Source: Siccirubricoccus phaeus | Lineage (GTDB): Bacteria > Pseudomonadota > Alphaproteobacteria > Acetobacterales > Acetobacteraceae | Assembly: GCF_008360935.1 (NCBI RefSeq) | Contig: NZ_SRXO01000031.1 | Span: 1 to 64,000, forward strand | Direction of reading: 5' to 3' | Length of the DNA: 64,000 nucleotides | Shown: in pieces, positions 53,371 through 61,298 of the stretch | How the letters are laid out: each line of letters begins with the position of its first letter | Numbering within the stretch: the stretch's first letter is position 1 | The notes under the pieces: model-generated | What the model was told of the DNA's origin: nothing | The model's database searches: none | Seen by the model: only the letters and a program-made list of their open reading frames with translations | Program-made: the position numbers and the translations under genes

Positions 53371-53473
53371 AGCAGATCGCCGGAGGGCGGCATCGCCCGG
53401 AGGCGTGAATCTGCTCTACAAGCCATAAGCTAGAGCGGTTTCGCGCTGCACAGTCAGCGTGAAACCGCTCTAG
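53368..53473. repeat. Dispersed paired-hairpin repeat D, copy 2
   Basis: The same two hairpins as 49228-49333: TAGAGCAGATCGCC... to TCTGCTCTA (53368-53418) and TAGAGCGGTTTCGCG... to GAAACCGCTCTAG (53431-53473). The only differences are T for G and G for T in the joining part. It begins with the LysR stop codon. Confidence 0.85.
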
Positions 53474-53942
53474 CGTCCCGATTCCGCAGTCCTGCGGACT
53501 TCGTTGTCGGGCCACCAGCTTTTGTTTTCAGTGGCCTGCTTGCCCGCTGCGTTCGCTGGAAATCCAGCGAACGCAGCGGGCAGGACACCAGAGCGCGATC
53601 GCTTTCGGTGGAATCGTCGGAGCGCTACCCTGTGGGTGAGATGGCGGGCATCACGGTCTCCGGTGCCGGACCGGGTGTTAAGGCCCGGTCATGCCAGAGG
53701 CCCGATTAAGGAAGGGCTGCAGGAATGCCGCTTTCCTGGGACGCCCTGATTGGCAGCCCGGCGCGTCCTGCTACTCTCCGCCGGACCTGGCCCGCCGCGC
53801 GGCGCGGCCCTCGCCGGAGTCCCGCCCTGCCCGCCCGCCTTCCGCCGCGCGGTCCCCGGCGCCGGGGAGGGTGCCGCGCCGGGGCCGGGTGGCGCCGGCC
53901 GGCCACCCCCGGCACCTCCATTCCTGCTTCGGAGTTCGACCC
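53474..53942. other. Gene-free region before the D-carbamoylase-like gene
   Basis: It holds the very strong hairpin at 53541-53582 and ordinary GC-rich sequence. GTGTTAAGGCCCGGTCATGCC (about 53669-53689) is a possible promoter patch. I see no gene. Confidence 0.4.
53541..53582. repeat. Near-perfect 20-bp-stem hairpin
   Basis: TGCCCGCTGCGTTCGCTGGA, a 2-nt AA loop and the exact reverse complement form a stem of 20 bp. A degenerate form begins at 16943 (CTGCCCGCTGCGTTCGCCGG) and a weaker one near 29630. It has no T-tract. It is probably a repeat element rather than a simple terminator. Confidence 0.7.
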
Positions 53943-54893
53943 ATGACCCGCCTCCTCCGCCTCGCCGGCGCCCAGCTCGGCCCCATCCAGCGCGCGGACA
54001 GCCGCGCCCATACGATGGAGCGGCTGATCGCCCTGCTGGAAGGCGCGGCGAAGCAGGGGGCGGAGCTGGTGGTCTTCCCCGAGCTGGCCTTCACCACCTT
54101 CTTCCCGCGCTGGTGGATCGCCGAGGATGACCCCGAGCTGCTCGGCTATTTCGAGCGGGAGCTGCCGGGGCCGCAGACCAGGCCGCTCTTCGACAAGGCC
54201 AAGGCCCTCGGGGTCGGCTTCTATATCGGCTATGCCGAGCTGACGCCGGAAGGCAAACGCTTCAACAGCGCCGTCACGGTGGGGCCGGATGGCCGCATCC
54301 TCGGCAAGTATCGCAAGATCCACCTGCCGGGCTCCCGGGAATTCCGGCCGCAGCAGCAATACCAGCAGCTCGAGAAGCGCTACTTCGAATATGGCGATCT
54401 CGGCTTCCCCGCCTTCTACGGGCCGAAGAGCTGGAATTCGCCGATCCTCGGCATGCTGGTCTGCAATGACCGGCGCTGGCCGGAAGGCTGGCGGGTGCTG
54501 GGGCTGCAGGGGGCGGAGCTGGTGATGGTGGGCTACAATTCCGCCGCCTACGACCCCAATGGCGGCGACAGCGAGAACCTGGAGATCCGCACCTTCCACT
54601 CCACGCTGGTGGCGCAGGCCAATGCCTATATGAATGCCTGCTGGGCGGTGGCGGTGGCCAAGGCCGGCGTCGAGGACGGGGCGGGGCTCATCGGCGGCTC
54701 CTGCATCGTCGATCCCAACGGCAAGCTGGTGACGCAGGCGAAGACGCTGGGGGATGAGCTGATCCTCGCCGATGTGGATTTCGACGCCTGCCGCCAGGGG
54801 AAGGAGAAGATCTTCAACTTCGCCGCCCATCGCCGGCCGCAATGGTACAAGCCGATCGTGGAGCGGGTGGGGGCGGTGGAACCGCCGGTCTGA
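53943..54893 (+). CDS. Carbon-nitrogen hydrolase, N-carbamoyl-D-amino-acid amidohydrolase-like (paralog 1)
   Basis: A 316-residue nitrilase-superfamily amidohydrolase. The catalytic triad is Glu in VVFPELAFTTFFPRWW (~46), Lys in KYRKIHLPGS (~125) and Cys in LVCNDRRWPEGW (~170). The FFPRW motif and the LEKRYFEYGDLGFP segment are those of Agrobacterium D-carbamoylase (hydantoin pathway), which hydrolyses N-carbamoyl-D-amino acids. A second member with the same motifs lies at 60336. No hydantoinase gene is in the window. It converges on the DUF983 gene, with repeat A copy 4 between them. Confidence 0.85.
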   Translation: MTRLLRLAGAQLGPIQRADSRAHTMERLIALLEGAAKQGAELVVFPELAFTTFFPRWWIAEDDPELLGYFERELPGPQTRPLFDKAKALGVGFYIGYAELTPEGKRFNSAVTVGPDGRILGKYRKIHLPGSREFRPQQQYQQLEKRYFEYGDLGFPAFYGPKSWNSPILGMLVCNDRRWPEGWRVLGLQGAELVMVGYNSAAYDPNGGDSENLEIRTFHSTLVAQANAYMNACWAVAVAKAGVEDGAGLIGGSCIVDPNGKLVTQAKTLGDELILADVDFDACRQGKEKIFNFAAHRRPQWYKPIVERVGAVEPPV

Positions 54894-55076
54894 GGGTGTG
54901 GCCGGGGCTTCGCCCCCCTGCACCATGGGCTCTGGCCCTCGCCGGTGGTTGCCGGCAGGGCGTGAGTTTGCGGATCAACCTGCCGACTCTGACCGGGGTC
55001 CGGGGCCAGGTCCTGGCCCCGGCGGGCGTGCAGAGGGCAGCGCCCTCTGTCGGGGGCCGGGGGGGCGGAGCCCCCC
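54894..55076. repeat. Dispersed palindromic repeat A, copy 4
   Basis: It lies between convergent stops. GGGGTCCGGGGCCAGG and CCTGGCCCCGGCGGG form the main palindrome (about 54996-55024), with GAGGGCAGCGCCCTC (55033-55047) and a terminal GGGGGGGCGGAGCCCCCC. The core here is GAGTTTGCGGATCAACCTGC, a diverged form. Confidence 0.75.
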
Positions 55077-55451
55077 TCAGCGACCCGCGACCGAGTTCCG
55101 GGTAACCCCGTTGGCCCAGGCGAAGCCGATCACCGCCCCCTTCATGAAGGGCAGCAGCCCCACCGTCATTGCCGCGACCAGCGGCAGCCAGATGGCGAAT
55201 TGCACCCACATCTCCGGCTCGAACGCCCGGTCCGCCCAGAACATGAAGGGCAGGATGACGTGCCCGACCAGCACCAGGGTCAGGTAGGGCGGCGCGTCGT
55301 CCGAGGGGTAGATGGAATTGTCCTGGCCGCAGACCTCGCAGCGGCTGCGCGGGGTAAGGAAGGCGCTGAACAGCTTGCCCTCCCCACAATTCGGGCAATG
55401 CCGGGAGAGGCCCCGCTTCACGCCCAGCCAGACCTTGGATTCTCCGCTCAT
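55077..55451 (-). CDS. DUF983 family membrane protein
   Basis: A 124-residue protein with an N-terminal zinc ribbon (HCPNCGEGKLF and RCEVCGQDN, two CxxC pairs) followed by two hydrophobic segments (YLTLVLVGHVILPFMFWADR; FAIWLPLVAAMTVGLLPFMKG). This is the DUF983 pattern, commonly found near cytochrome oxidase or ctaG-like genes in alphaproteobacteria. None is near here, so function is unknown. The TGA stop lies at the edge of repeat A. It is divergent from the MocR gene. Confidence 0.87.
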   Translation of the reverse strand: MSGESKVWLGVKRGLSRHCPNCGEGKLFSAFLTPRSRCEVCGQDNSIYPSDDAPPYLTLVLVGHVILPFMFWADRAFEPEMWVQFAIWLPLVAAMTVGLLPFMKGAVIGFAWANGVTRNSVAGR

Positions 55452-55468
55452 GGCCCGTCTCCGCTTGC

Positions 55469-55529
55469 CATACAATCCCAGGCGCTCTACATACAATCGC
55501 CTATCCTGCTTAGGATTATATGGATTGTA
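55469..55529. promoter_or_regulatory. Candidate MocR operator with direct and inverted TACAATC sites
   Basis: CATACAATC occurs at 55469-55477 and 55490-55498, 21 bp apart (two helical turns), and the inverse GATTGTA at 55523-55529. The region is AT-rich between the divergent DUF983 and MocR genes. MocR regulators bind spaced direct repeats, so these are likely autoregulatory sites. Confidence 0.55.
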
Positions 55530-55544
55530 GGTTTCGAGCGCAAG

Positions 55545-56930
55545 ATGCCTGTATGGATTCCTCGCCTCGCCGCCGGTGCCGGCCCCATCTACCTCGGCAT
55601 CGCCGAGGCCATCGCCGCCGCCATCGCCGCCGGCGAGCTGCGGCCCGGCGACCGCCTGCCCACCCACCGCGCCCTCGCCGGGGCGCTCGGCGTCGACCTC
55701 ACCACCATCACCCGCGCCTATGCGGAGGCACGGCGGCGCGGGCTGGTGGAGGCCGTGGTCGGCCGCGGCACCTTCATCCGCGCCGGGGCGCCGGCGCCTG
55801 CCCTCTCGGCGGGGGGGAAGGTCGATCTCGGCATGAACCTGCCGCCCTTGCCGCCGACGCTGCCCGGGCTGCTGCAGCAGGGGCTTGCCCGGCTGCTGGC
55901 GGCGGGCGATCCGGCTGCCCTGCTCACCTACCGCCGCGGCGCCGGCGCCGCGGCGGAGCGGGCGGCCGGCGCCGCCTGGCTCGCCCCCTGCCTGCCGGGG
56001 CTGGCGGCGGAGCGCGTGCTGCTCTCGCCCGGCGCCCAGCCGGCCCTGCTGGCGGTGCTGGGGCTGCTGGCCGGGCCGGGGGAGCTGGTGCTGACGGAGC
56101 AGCTCACCTATCCCGGGCTGCGCGCCGCCGCCGCCCAGCTTCGCCTCCGCCTGCACGGCCTGCCGGGCGATGCGGCGGGGCTGCTGCCGGAAGCGCTGGA
56201 GGAGGCCTGCCGGACGCTGCGGCCCCGGGCGCTCTATTGCATCCCGACCATGCAGAACCCCATGGCGGTCACCATGCCGCTGGAGCGGCGCCAGGCCATT
56301 GCGGCGATCGCCCGCCGGCACGGGCTGCCGATCCTGGAGGATGACGCCTACGGCCTGCTGCCCGCCCACCCCCTGCCCGCCCTGGCCAGCCTGGCGCCGG
56401 AGCTGACCTGGCACGTGGCGACCCTGGCAAAACTGCTCTCCCCGGCGCTGCGCCTGGCCTATGTGGCGGTACCGGACCAGGCGGCAGCCGGGCGGCTGGC
56501 CGCGGCGCTGCGGGCCAATGTGCTGATGCCCTCCCCGCTGCTCACCGGCGTGGTGACCGGCTGGGTGGAGGACGGCACCGCCGCCGCGCTGCGCGACGCC
56601 ATCCGCGCCGAGGCGGCCGCCCGCCAGGCCCTGGCGCGGGGGATCCTGCCCGCCCCGCTGGTGACGGCGCCACCGGAGGGGCTGCATCTCTGGCTACGCC
56701 TGCCGGCGCCCTGGGGGCGGCGGGATTTCATGGCAAGGCTGCGGGAGGAACGCGGCCTCGCCGTGGTGCCGAGCGATGCCTTCGCGCCCGATCCGGCGGT
56801 GCCGCCGCCCGATGCGGTGCGGCTTTCCCTCGGCGCCGCACCCTCGCAGGAGGCGCTGGGGGAGGCGCTGCGGGCGGTGGCGGAAATGCTGGCGGCGGCC
56901 GTGCCGGCGGCGGAGCTCGACGTGGTGTGA
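55545..56930 (+). CDS. MocR/PdxR-type GntR regulator with aminotransferase domain
   Basis: A 461-residue fusion. Residues ~10-75 are a GntR winged helix (YLGIAEAIAAAIAAGELRPGDRLPTHRALAGALGVD). The remainder is a class I aminotransferase-like domain with the PLP lysine in VATLAKLLSPALRLAYV. The PLP-binding Asp/Tyr region is ILEDDAYGLLP. MocR proteins sense PLP or an amino acid aldimine and control vitamin B6, GABA or taurine genes. A direct target is not evident here, as flanking genes are DUF983 and a Bug protein. Start at ATG 55545. Confidence 0.88.
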   Translation: MPVWIPRLAAGAGPIYLGIAEAIAAAIAAGELRPGDRLPTHRALAGALGVDLTTITRAYAEARRRGLVEAVVGRGTFIRAGAPAPALSAGGKVDLGMNLPPLPPTLPGLLQQGLARLLAAGDPAALLTYRRGAGAAAERAAGAAWLAPCLPGLAAERVLLSPGAQPALLAVLGLLAGPGELVLTEQLTYPGLRAAAAQLRLRLHGLPGDAAGLLPEALEEACRTLRPRALYCIPTMQNPMAVTMPLERRQAIAAIARRHGLPILEDDAYGLLPAHPLPALASLAPELTWHVATLAKLLSPALRLAYVAVPDQAAAGRLAAALRANVLMPSPLLTGVVTGWVEDGTAAALRDAIRAEAAARQALARGILPAPLVTAPPEGLHLWLRLPAPWGRRDFMARLREERGLAVVPSDAFAPDPAVPPPDAVRLSLGAAPSQEALGEALRAVAEMLAAAVPAAELDVV

Positions 56931-56945
56931 GCGTCGCGGCCGGCG

Positions 56946-57938
56946 CTACTCCACCTTGATGTCGGCCTTGCGGATCACCGGCTCCCACCGTGCCTCATCC
57001 TCCAGGATGATGCGGGAGACGGTGGGGCCGTCGGCCCAGGCGGCCTCGATGCCGCGGGCGGCGAGCGCCGCCTTGCCCTCCGGCGTATCCACCGCCTGGC
57101 GCAGCGCGGCGGCGAGCTTCGCCATGATCGGCGCCGGGACGCCGGCGGGCAGCAGCACCGCGCCCCAATTGTCCACCGCATAGCCGGGCAGGCCGGCGGC
57201 CTCCGCCACGGTTGGCAGGCCGGGCATCAGCGGGCTGTCCCGGCCGGCGAGGTTGCCCAGCGCCCGCAGCCGCCCGCCCTTGATCAGCTCATCCACCGCC
57301 GAGAGCGGCGCCGAGACCAGCTCCACCTCGCCGCTGACGGCCGCCGTCACCGCCGGGCCGGTGCCGCGGTAATGCACATGGGTCAGGCGGCCGCCGGACA
57401 TGCTGTCCATCAGCTCGGCGCTGACATGGGTGATGGTGCCGAGGCCGGGCGTGCCGTGGTTCAGCAACCCGGGCTGGCGGCGGGTGATCTCCACCACCTC
57501 CCGCAGGTTCGCCGCCCGCAGCTTCGGCCCGCCGGCGATCAGCGTCGGCGCCAGGGCGACGCGGCCGAGCGGCGTGAGGTCCCGCTTCAGGTCGAAGGGC
57601 ATGGACCGGAAGACGTACTGGTTCACCACGATGGTGTTGAACACGGTGACCAGGGTGTAGCCGTCCGGCGCCGCCTTGGCGGCGGCATCGGTGCCGATAT
57701 TGCCGCCGGCGCCGGCGCGGTTCTCCGGCACCACCGGGTGGCCCAGCGCCTCGCTCATCCGCTGCGCCAGGAGGCGGCCGAGAATGTCGCTGCCGCCGCC
57801 CGGGGGGAAGGGGATGATCATGCGCAGCGGGCGGTTGGGGAATTCGCCTTGCGCCACGGCGGGCGCGGCGAGGGTGGCGCCGGTGGCGGCGAGCAGGGTG
57901 CGGCGGGTGAGGCGGGGGCGCGGGGCGGTGGGGATCAT
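56946..57938 (-). CDS. Bug-family (TTT) solute-binding protein
   Basis: A 330-residue tripartite-tricarboxylate-transporter-type receptor with a twin-arginine-like signal peptide (LTRRTLLAATGATLAAPAVAQG). The Bug landmarks are FPNRPLRMIIPFPPGGGSD (~35-53), NRAGAGGNIGTDAAAKAAPDGYTL (~76-99) and the GLPTVAEAAGLPGY segment. The TctA/TctB membrane subunits are absent from the window, as is common for orphan Bug genes. Ligand unknown. It is convergent with the MocR gene across only 15 bp. Confidence 0.88.
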   Translation of the reverse strand: MIPTAPRPRLTRRTLLAATGATLAAPAVAQGEFPNRPLRMIIPFPPGGGSDILGRLLAQRMSEALGHPVVPENRAGAGGNIGTDAAAKAAPDGYTLVTVFNTIVVNQYVFRSMPFDLKRDLTPLGRVALAPTLIAGGPKLRAANLREVVEITRRQPGLLNHGTPGLGTITHVSAELMDSMSGGRLTHVHYRGTGPAVTAAVSGEVELVSAPLSAVDELIKGGRLRALGNLAGRDSPLMPGLPTVAEAAGLPGYAVDNWGAVLLPAGVPAPIMAKLAAALRQAVDTPEGKAALAARGIEAAWADGPTVSRIILEDEARWEPVIRKADIKVE

Positions 57939-58610
57939 GGCGCGCTTCTCATCGCGTAGGGGCGGCGGGTGGGCAAGGGGGCTGGCTCGCAGGTGCGGGA
58001 TCAGGGTGTGCAAGCGGACGGGACGAGAGGCGCGAGGCGGCTCGGGTGATCGGCGGCATCGGCGCGGATCTTGCCACGAAGTCGAATACACTGGCGTCGA
58101 ATACACTGGCGAAGGAGCGCGGGACGGCAGGCGCATGTATTTTTGGGGCCTGGGCTTGGCACTCTTGCGCTCGACCTGAGGCCTGCATGTTCGAACTCTG
58201 TGAGGTGTGCGGCAGAGCCGGCGGGATCCGACGCTGCTGCGCCAGCGATTGCGGGTCCGGACGCTGGAGGACGCGGATATCCGGTCCATTCCAGGCCGCG
58301 ACCGCTACGCCCGCCACTGGCGGGACCGGTACAGGGAGCTGAAGCCGTATGTCGCCGACCTCGGCAGTGAGGATCTGACCCGAGGTTTCCAAAGGCCCTT
58401 CGGCCTTCGGTGGGAGGGGCTCGGGGAGGGCAAGGCCCTCCCCGACACCGCGGCGCCAAGGCAGGTTCCCGCCCCGCCGCCATGCTCCGGAGCCACCCCT
58501 GACGGGAGACCGCCACGGCGCCCCTCGCCAGCGGCGATTGGCGCAGGCGCCCACGCAGCCTAGAGTTCCCGCCCCCCCTCGCCCCATCCTCGCCCCGCCG
58601 GGAAGACCGC
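57939..58610. other. Region with tandem 15-mer, gene-remnant-like segment and repeat B copy 3
   Basis: GTCGAATACACTGGC is present twice in tandem (58081-58095, 58096-58110). The plus frame from about 58207 reads DPTLLRQRLRVRTLEDADIR and on to RDRYRELKPYV, which looks like a protein fragment, but I cannot name it and it lacks an intact start. It runs into a partial repeat B. The first ~140 bp is the promoter side of the Bug gene. No complete gene is visible. Confidence 0.4.
58381..58460. repeat. Dispersed palindromic repeat B, partial copy 3
   Basis: GGTTTCCAAAGGCCCTTCGG with the reverse arm GCCTTCGG, then GGGGAGGGCAAGGCCCTCCCC (about 58434-58454), correspond to the last two hairpins of copies 1 and 2. 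The 5' hairpins are missing. Confidence 0.65.
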
Positions 58611-59867
58611 ATGCAGATCCTCACGACGCTCCGGGAACTCGACGACAAGATCGCGGAGTGCAACCGCGCCGAGGCCATCTCGGACGACGCCATGCGGGCC
58701 GTCTTCGGCACCTTCTGCATGGCGCCGCCGCGGGACCTGCCGGCCGATCCCTTCACCGAGGACTACCGCCAGGCGCAGCTTGCCCTCTATCGCGGCATTG
58801 CCGAGCGGCCCTACGAGACCAGCAACGAGGTCACCAGCTTCAACATCGAGGCCGCGCTGCGCCGCCCCTTCCCCTTCTCCACCCGAAGCGGGGTGACGAC
58901 GGGGGAGTATTTCATGGCCATCGGCGCCCTGCTGCGTGCCATGGCGCTGCCGCCGGGCGCGCGGGTGATCGAATTCGGCCCCGGCTGGGGCCATACGACG
59001 CTGATGCTGGCGAAGCTCGGCCACCGGGTGACGGCGGTGGATATCGAGCCCCGCTTCTGCGAGCTGATCCGCCGCCGCGCGGCGCAGGAAGGGCTGGAGA
59101 TCGAGGTCGTCAACGACGACTTCACCTGGGTGGAACGCGCCCCCCACCGCTTCGACGCGGCGCTGTTCTTCGAATGCTTCCATCATTGCGCCGACCATCT
59201 GCGCCTGCTGCGGGCGCTGCGGGCCGCGCTGGCGCCGGAGGCACGCATCTTCTTCGCCGGGGAGCCGATCACGCCCGATTTCCCCATGCCCTGGGGGCTG
59301 CGGCTGGACGGCAATTCGCTCTGGGCCATCCGCAAGAATGGCTGGCTGGAGCTGGGCTTCCGCGAGGACTATTTCCGCCAGGCGCTGCAGCAGGCCGGCT
59401 GGTTCGGCTTCAAGCTGCCCTGCCGCGACCCGGGCTGGATGACGCTCTGGGAAGCGCGGCCGCCGGGCCAGCCGGTGTTCCGCGCCACCGGCGCCGATCC
59501 GCGCATCAACACCCAGATCGGCCGGCGCGTCGGCGACACCATCGAGATCGCCGGCAGCGAGGTCGGCACCGGCCTGTACGGGCCTTACGTCACCCTGCCG
59601 CCCGGGCATTACACGGCGCGCATCCATTTCGCGCGGGAGCCCTACCTGTACGGCCAGGCGCGCATGGATGTGGCGGCGGGGATCGGCAGCCAGATCCTCG
59701 CCCATTGCAGCATCGACGCCAGGGCGCTGGATGCCGCCGGCGGGCCGGTGGTGCTGCCTTTCGGCTCCGACCAGGAGATGCCCCAGGTGGAGGTCCGGCT
59801 GTTCTGCGAGGGGAAATTCCGCGCGGTGATCGAGGCCGTCGAGATAACGCCGGAAATCTTCCTCTAG
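58611..59867 (+). CDS. SAM methyltransferase with C-terminal beta-rich domain
   Basis: A 418-residue protein. The N-terminal ~95 residues are helical (LRELDDKIAECNRAEAISDDAMRAVF). The methyltransferase has motif I VIEFGPGWGHTTLMLAKLGH (~118-137), AVDIEPRFCELI and FFECFHHCADHLRLLRAL. From ~320 a beta-sandwich-like domain begins (GLYGPYVTLPPGHYTARIHF), a motif I associate with glycan-modifying proteins, ending with CEGKFRAVIEAVEI. The combination suggests methylation of a saccharide. It stands alone, so its pathway is unknown. Confidence 0.82.
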   Translation: MQILTTLRELDDKIAECNRAEAISDDAMRAVFGTFCMAPPRDLPADPFTEDYRQAQLALYRGIAERPYETSNEVTSFNIEAALRRPFPFSTRSGVTTGEYFMAIGALLRAMALPPGARVIEFGPGWGHTTLMLAKLGHRVTAVDIEPRFCELIRRRAAQEGLEIEVVNDDFTWVERAPHRFDAALFFECFHHCADHLRLLRALRAALAPEARIFFAGEPITPDFPMPWGLRLDGNSLWAIRKNGWLELGFREDYFRQALQQAGWFGFKLPCRDPGWMTLWEARPPGQPVFRATGADPRINTQIGRRVGDTIEIAGSEVGTGLYGPYVTLPPGHYTARIHFAREPYLYGQARMDVAAGIGSQILAHCSIDARALDAAGGPVVLPFGSDQEMPQVEVRLFCEGKFRAVIEAVEITPEIFL

Positions 59868-60335
59868 AGCAATACGGGCTCACGCTCGTGTCGCCCGGCA
59901 TGATGCCGGGCCGGAAGAGGTTCACCGTGATGTTGCACCCGCCGGGATTGCAGACGACGCCCCGGGCATGGCCGGCGGCCGCCGCCCTGGTTCCCGCATA
60001 GTCGGCGACGCCGGGGAACGGGACGCGGCTGCCCGGCAGGGAGCCGACGAAGATGATCCGGCCGCCATCCGGCAGCCCCGGCGCTGCCGCCCGCGTGGTC
60101 GCCACCGCGCCCGGGACGTTGATCTGCCACCGGCGATCGAGATTGACCGTGCCGAAATCGGGATCGTCCACCGGCCCGCCCTGCACGGCGATCGCCGCAT
60201 TGTTGCCCAGGATGTCGAGCCTGCCGAAATGCGCCAGCACCTTGTCAACCCCACCGGGCCGGCGCCGCCCGGCCCCGCTTGCCCTCGCCCCCGCCGGATG
60301 CGAGCACTGCCGCCGCCACCATCGGAGTGCCCCGC
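59868..60335 (-). pseudogene. SDR-family gene remnant, truncated at both ends
   Basis: In the minus frame from about 60250 to 59880 the product reads VDKVLAHFGRLDILGNNAAI, then GVADYAGTRAAAAGHARG and ITVNLFRPGIMPGDT, which are SDR segments (NNAG, YxxxK, VNxxxPG). The YxxxK Lys is Arg, the N-terminal TGxxxGIG Rossmann motif is missing upstream of ~60250, where sequence turns to GC-rich filler, and the C-terminus is missing at the neighbouring gene end. No functional enzyme is possible. The last ~85 bp before 60336 is promoter-side sequence of the next gene. Confidence 0.65.
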
Positions 60336-61298
60336 ATGTCCCGCCGCCTCGTCCTCGCCGCTGCCCAGCTCGGCCCCATCCAGAAGGCGGAAGGCCGCGA
60401 GGTGGCGGTGGGCCGCATGGTCCGCCTCATGGAAACCGCGCATCGGCGTGGCGCCGAGGTGGTGGTCTTTCCCGAACTCGCCCTGACCACCTTCTTCCCT
60501 CGCTGGTACGAGGAAGACCTGGCGAAGGCGGATCATTGGTACGAGACCGCCCTCCCCTCCAACACCACCGCCCCGCTCTTCGAGGCCGCACGCAAATACG
60601 GCATCGGCTTCCATCTCGGCTATGCCGAGAAGACGCCGGAGGGCCGCCGCTTCAACACCGCGGTCTATGTCCACCCTTCGGGCGAGATCGCGCTGAAATA
60701 CCGCAAGGTGCACCTCCCCGGGCACCGGGAGTTCGATCCGCAGCGCCGCGTGCAGCATCTGGAGAAGCGCTATTTCGAGGTGGGCGATCTCGGCTTCCTG
60801 GTGGTGCGCGCGCCCATCGGCGCCAATCAGGTCAATATCGGCATGCTGATCTGCAATGACCGCCGCTGGCCGGAAGCCTGGCGCGTGCTCGGGCTGCAGC
60901 AGGTGGAGCTGGTCATGCTCGGCTACAACACGCCCAGCCTGAACATGGAGAATCGGGGCTTCGAGGCGCATCATTTGCGCGTCTTCCACAGCCATCTCTC
61001 CATCCAGGCGGGCTGCTACCAGAATGCCTGCTTCGCCGCCGGCGTCGCCAAGGCGGGGGTGGAGGACGGGCATGAGCTGTTCGGCCATTCCATCATCGTC
61101 AACCCGCAGGGCGAGATCATGGCCCAGGCGACCTCCTGGGGGGATGAGCTGATCGTCGCCGACTGCGATCTCGGCATGTGCGAGCTGGGGCGGAAGACGA
61201 TCTTCGACTTCGCCCGTCACCGCCGGCCGGAAGCCTATGGCCGCATCACCGCCCAGACGGGCAGCGAGGCCCCGCCCGTCTGGACCCCGCGGGGCTGA
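60336..61298 (+). CDS. Carbon-nitrogen hydrolase, N-carbamoyl-D-amino-acid amidohydrolase-like (paralog 2)
   Basis: A 320-residue nitrilase-superfamily amidohydrolase closely resembling the one at 53943. The triad is Glu in VVFPELALTTFFPRWY, Lys in KYRKVHLPGHREFD and Cys in LICNDRRWPEAWRVLGLQ. GYNTPSLNMENRGFEAHHLR differs from paralog 1 and is closer to the Agrobacterium enzyme. The duplication suggests two carbamoyl or ureido substrates. ATG 60336 follows GGAG; a longer frame to 60279 exists. Confidence 0.87.
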   Translation: MSRRLVLAAAQLGPIQKAEGREVAVGRMVRLMETAHRRGAEVVVFPELALTTFFPRWYEEDLAKADHWYETALPSNTTAPLFEAARKYGIGFHLGYAEKTPEGRRFNTAVYVHPSGEIALKYRKVHLPGHREFDPQRRVQHLEKRYFEVGDLGFLVVRAPIGANQVNIGMLICNDRRWPEAWRVLGLQQVELVMLGYNTPSLNMENRGFEAHHLRVFHSHLSIQAGCYQNACFAAGVAKAGVEDGHELFGHSIIVNPQGEIMAQATSWGDELIVADCDLGMCELGRKTIFDFARHRRPEAYGRITAQTGSEAPPVWTPRG

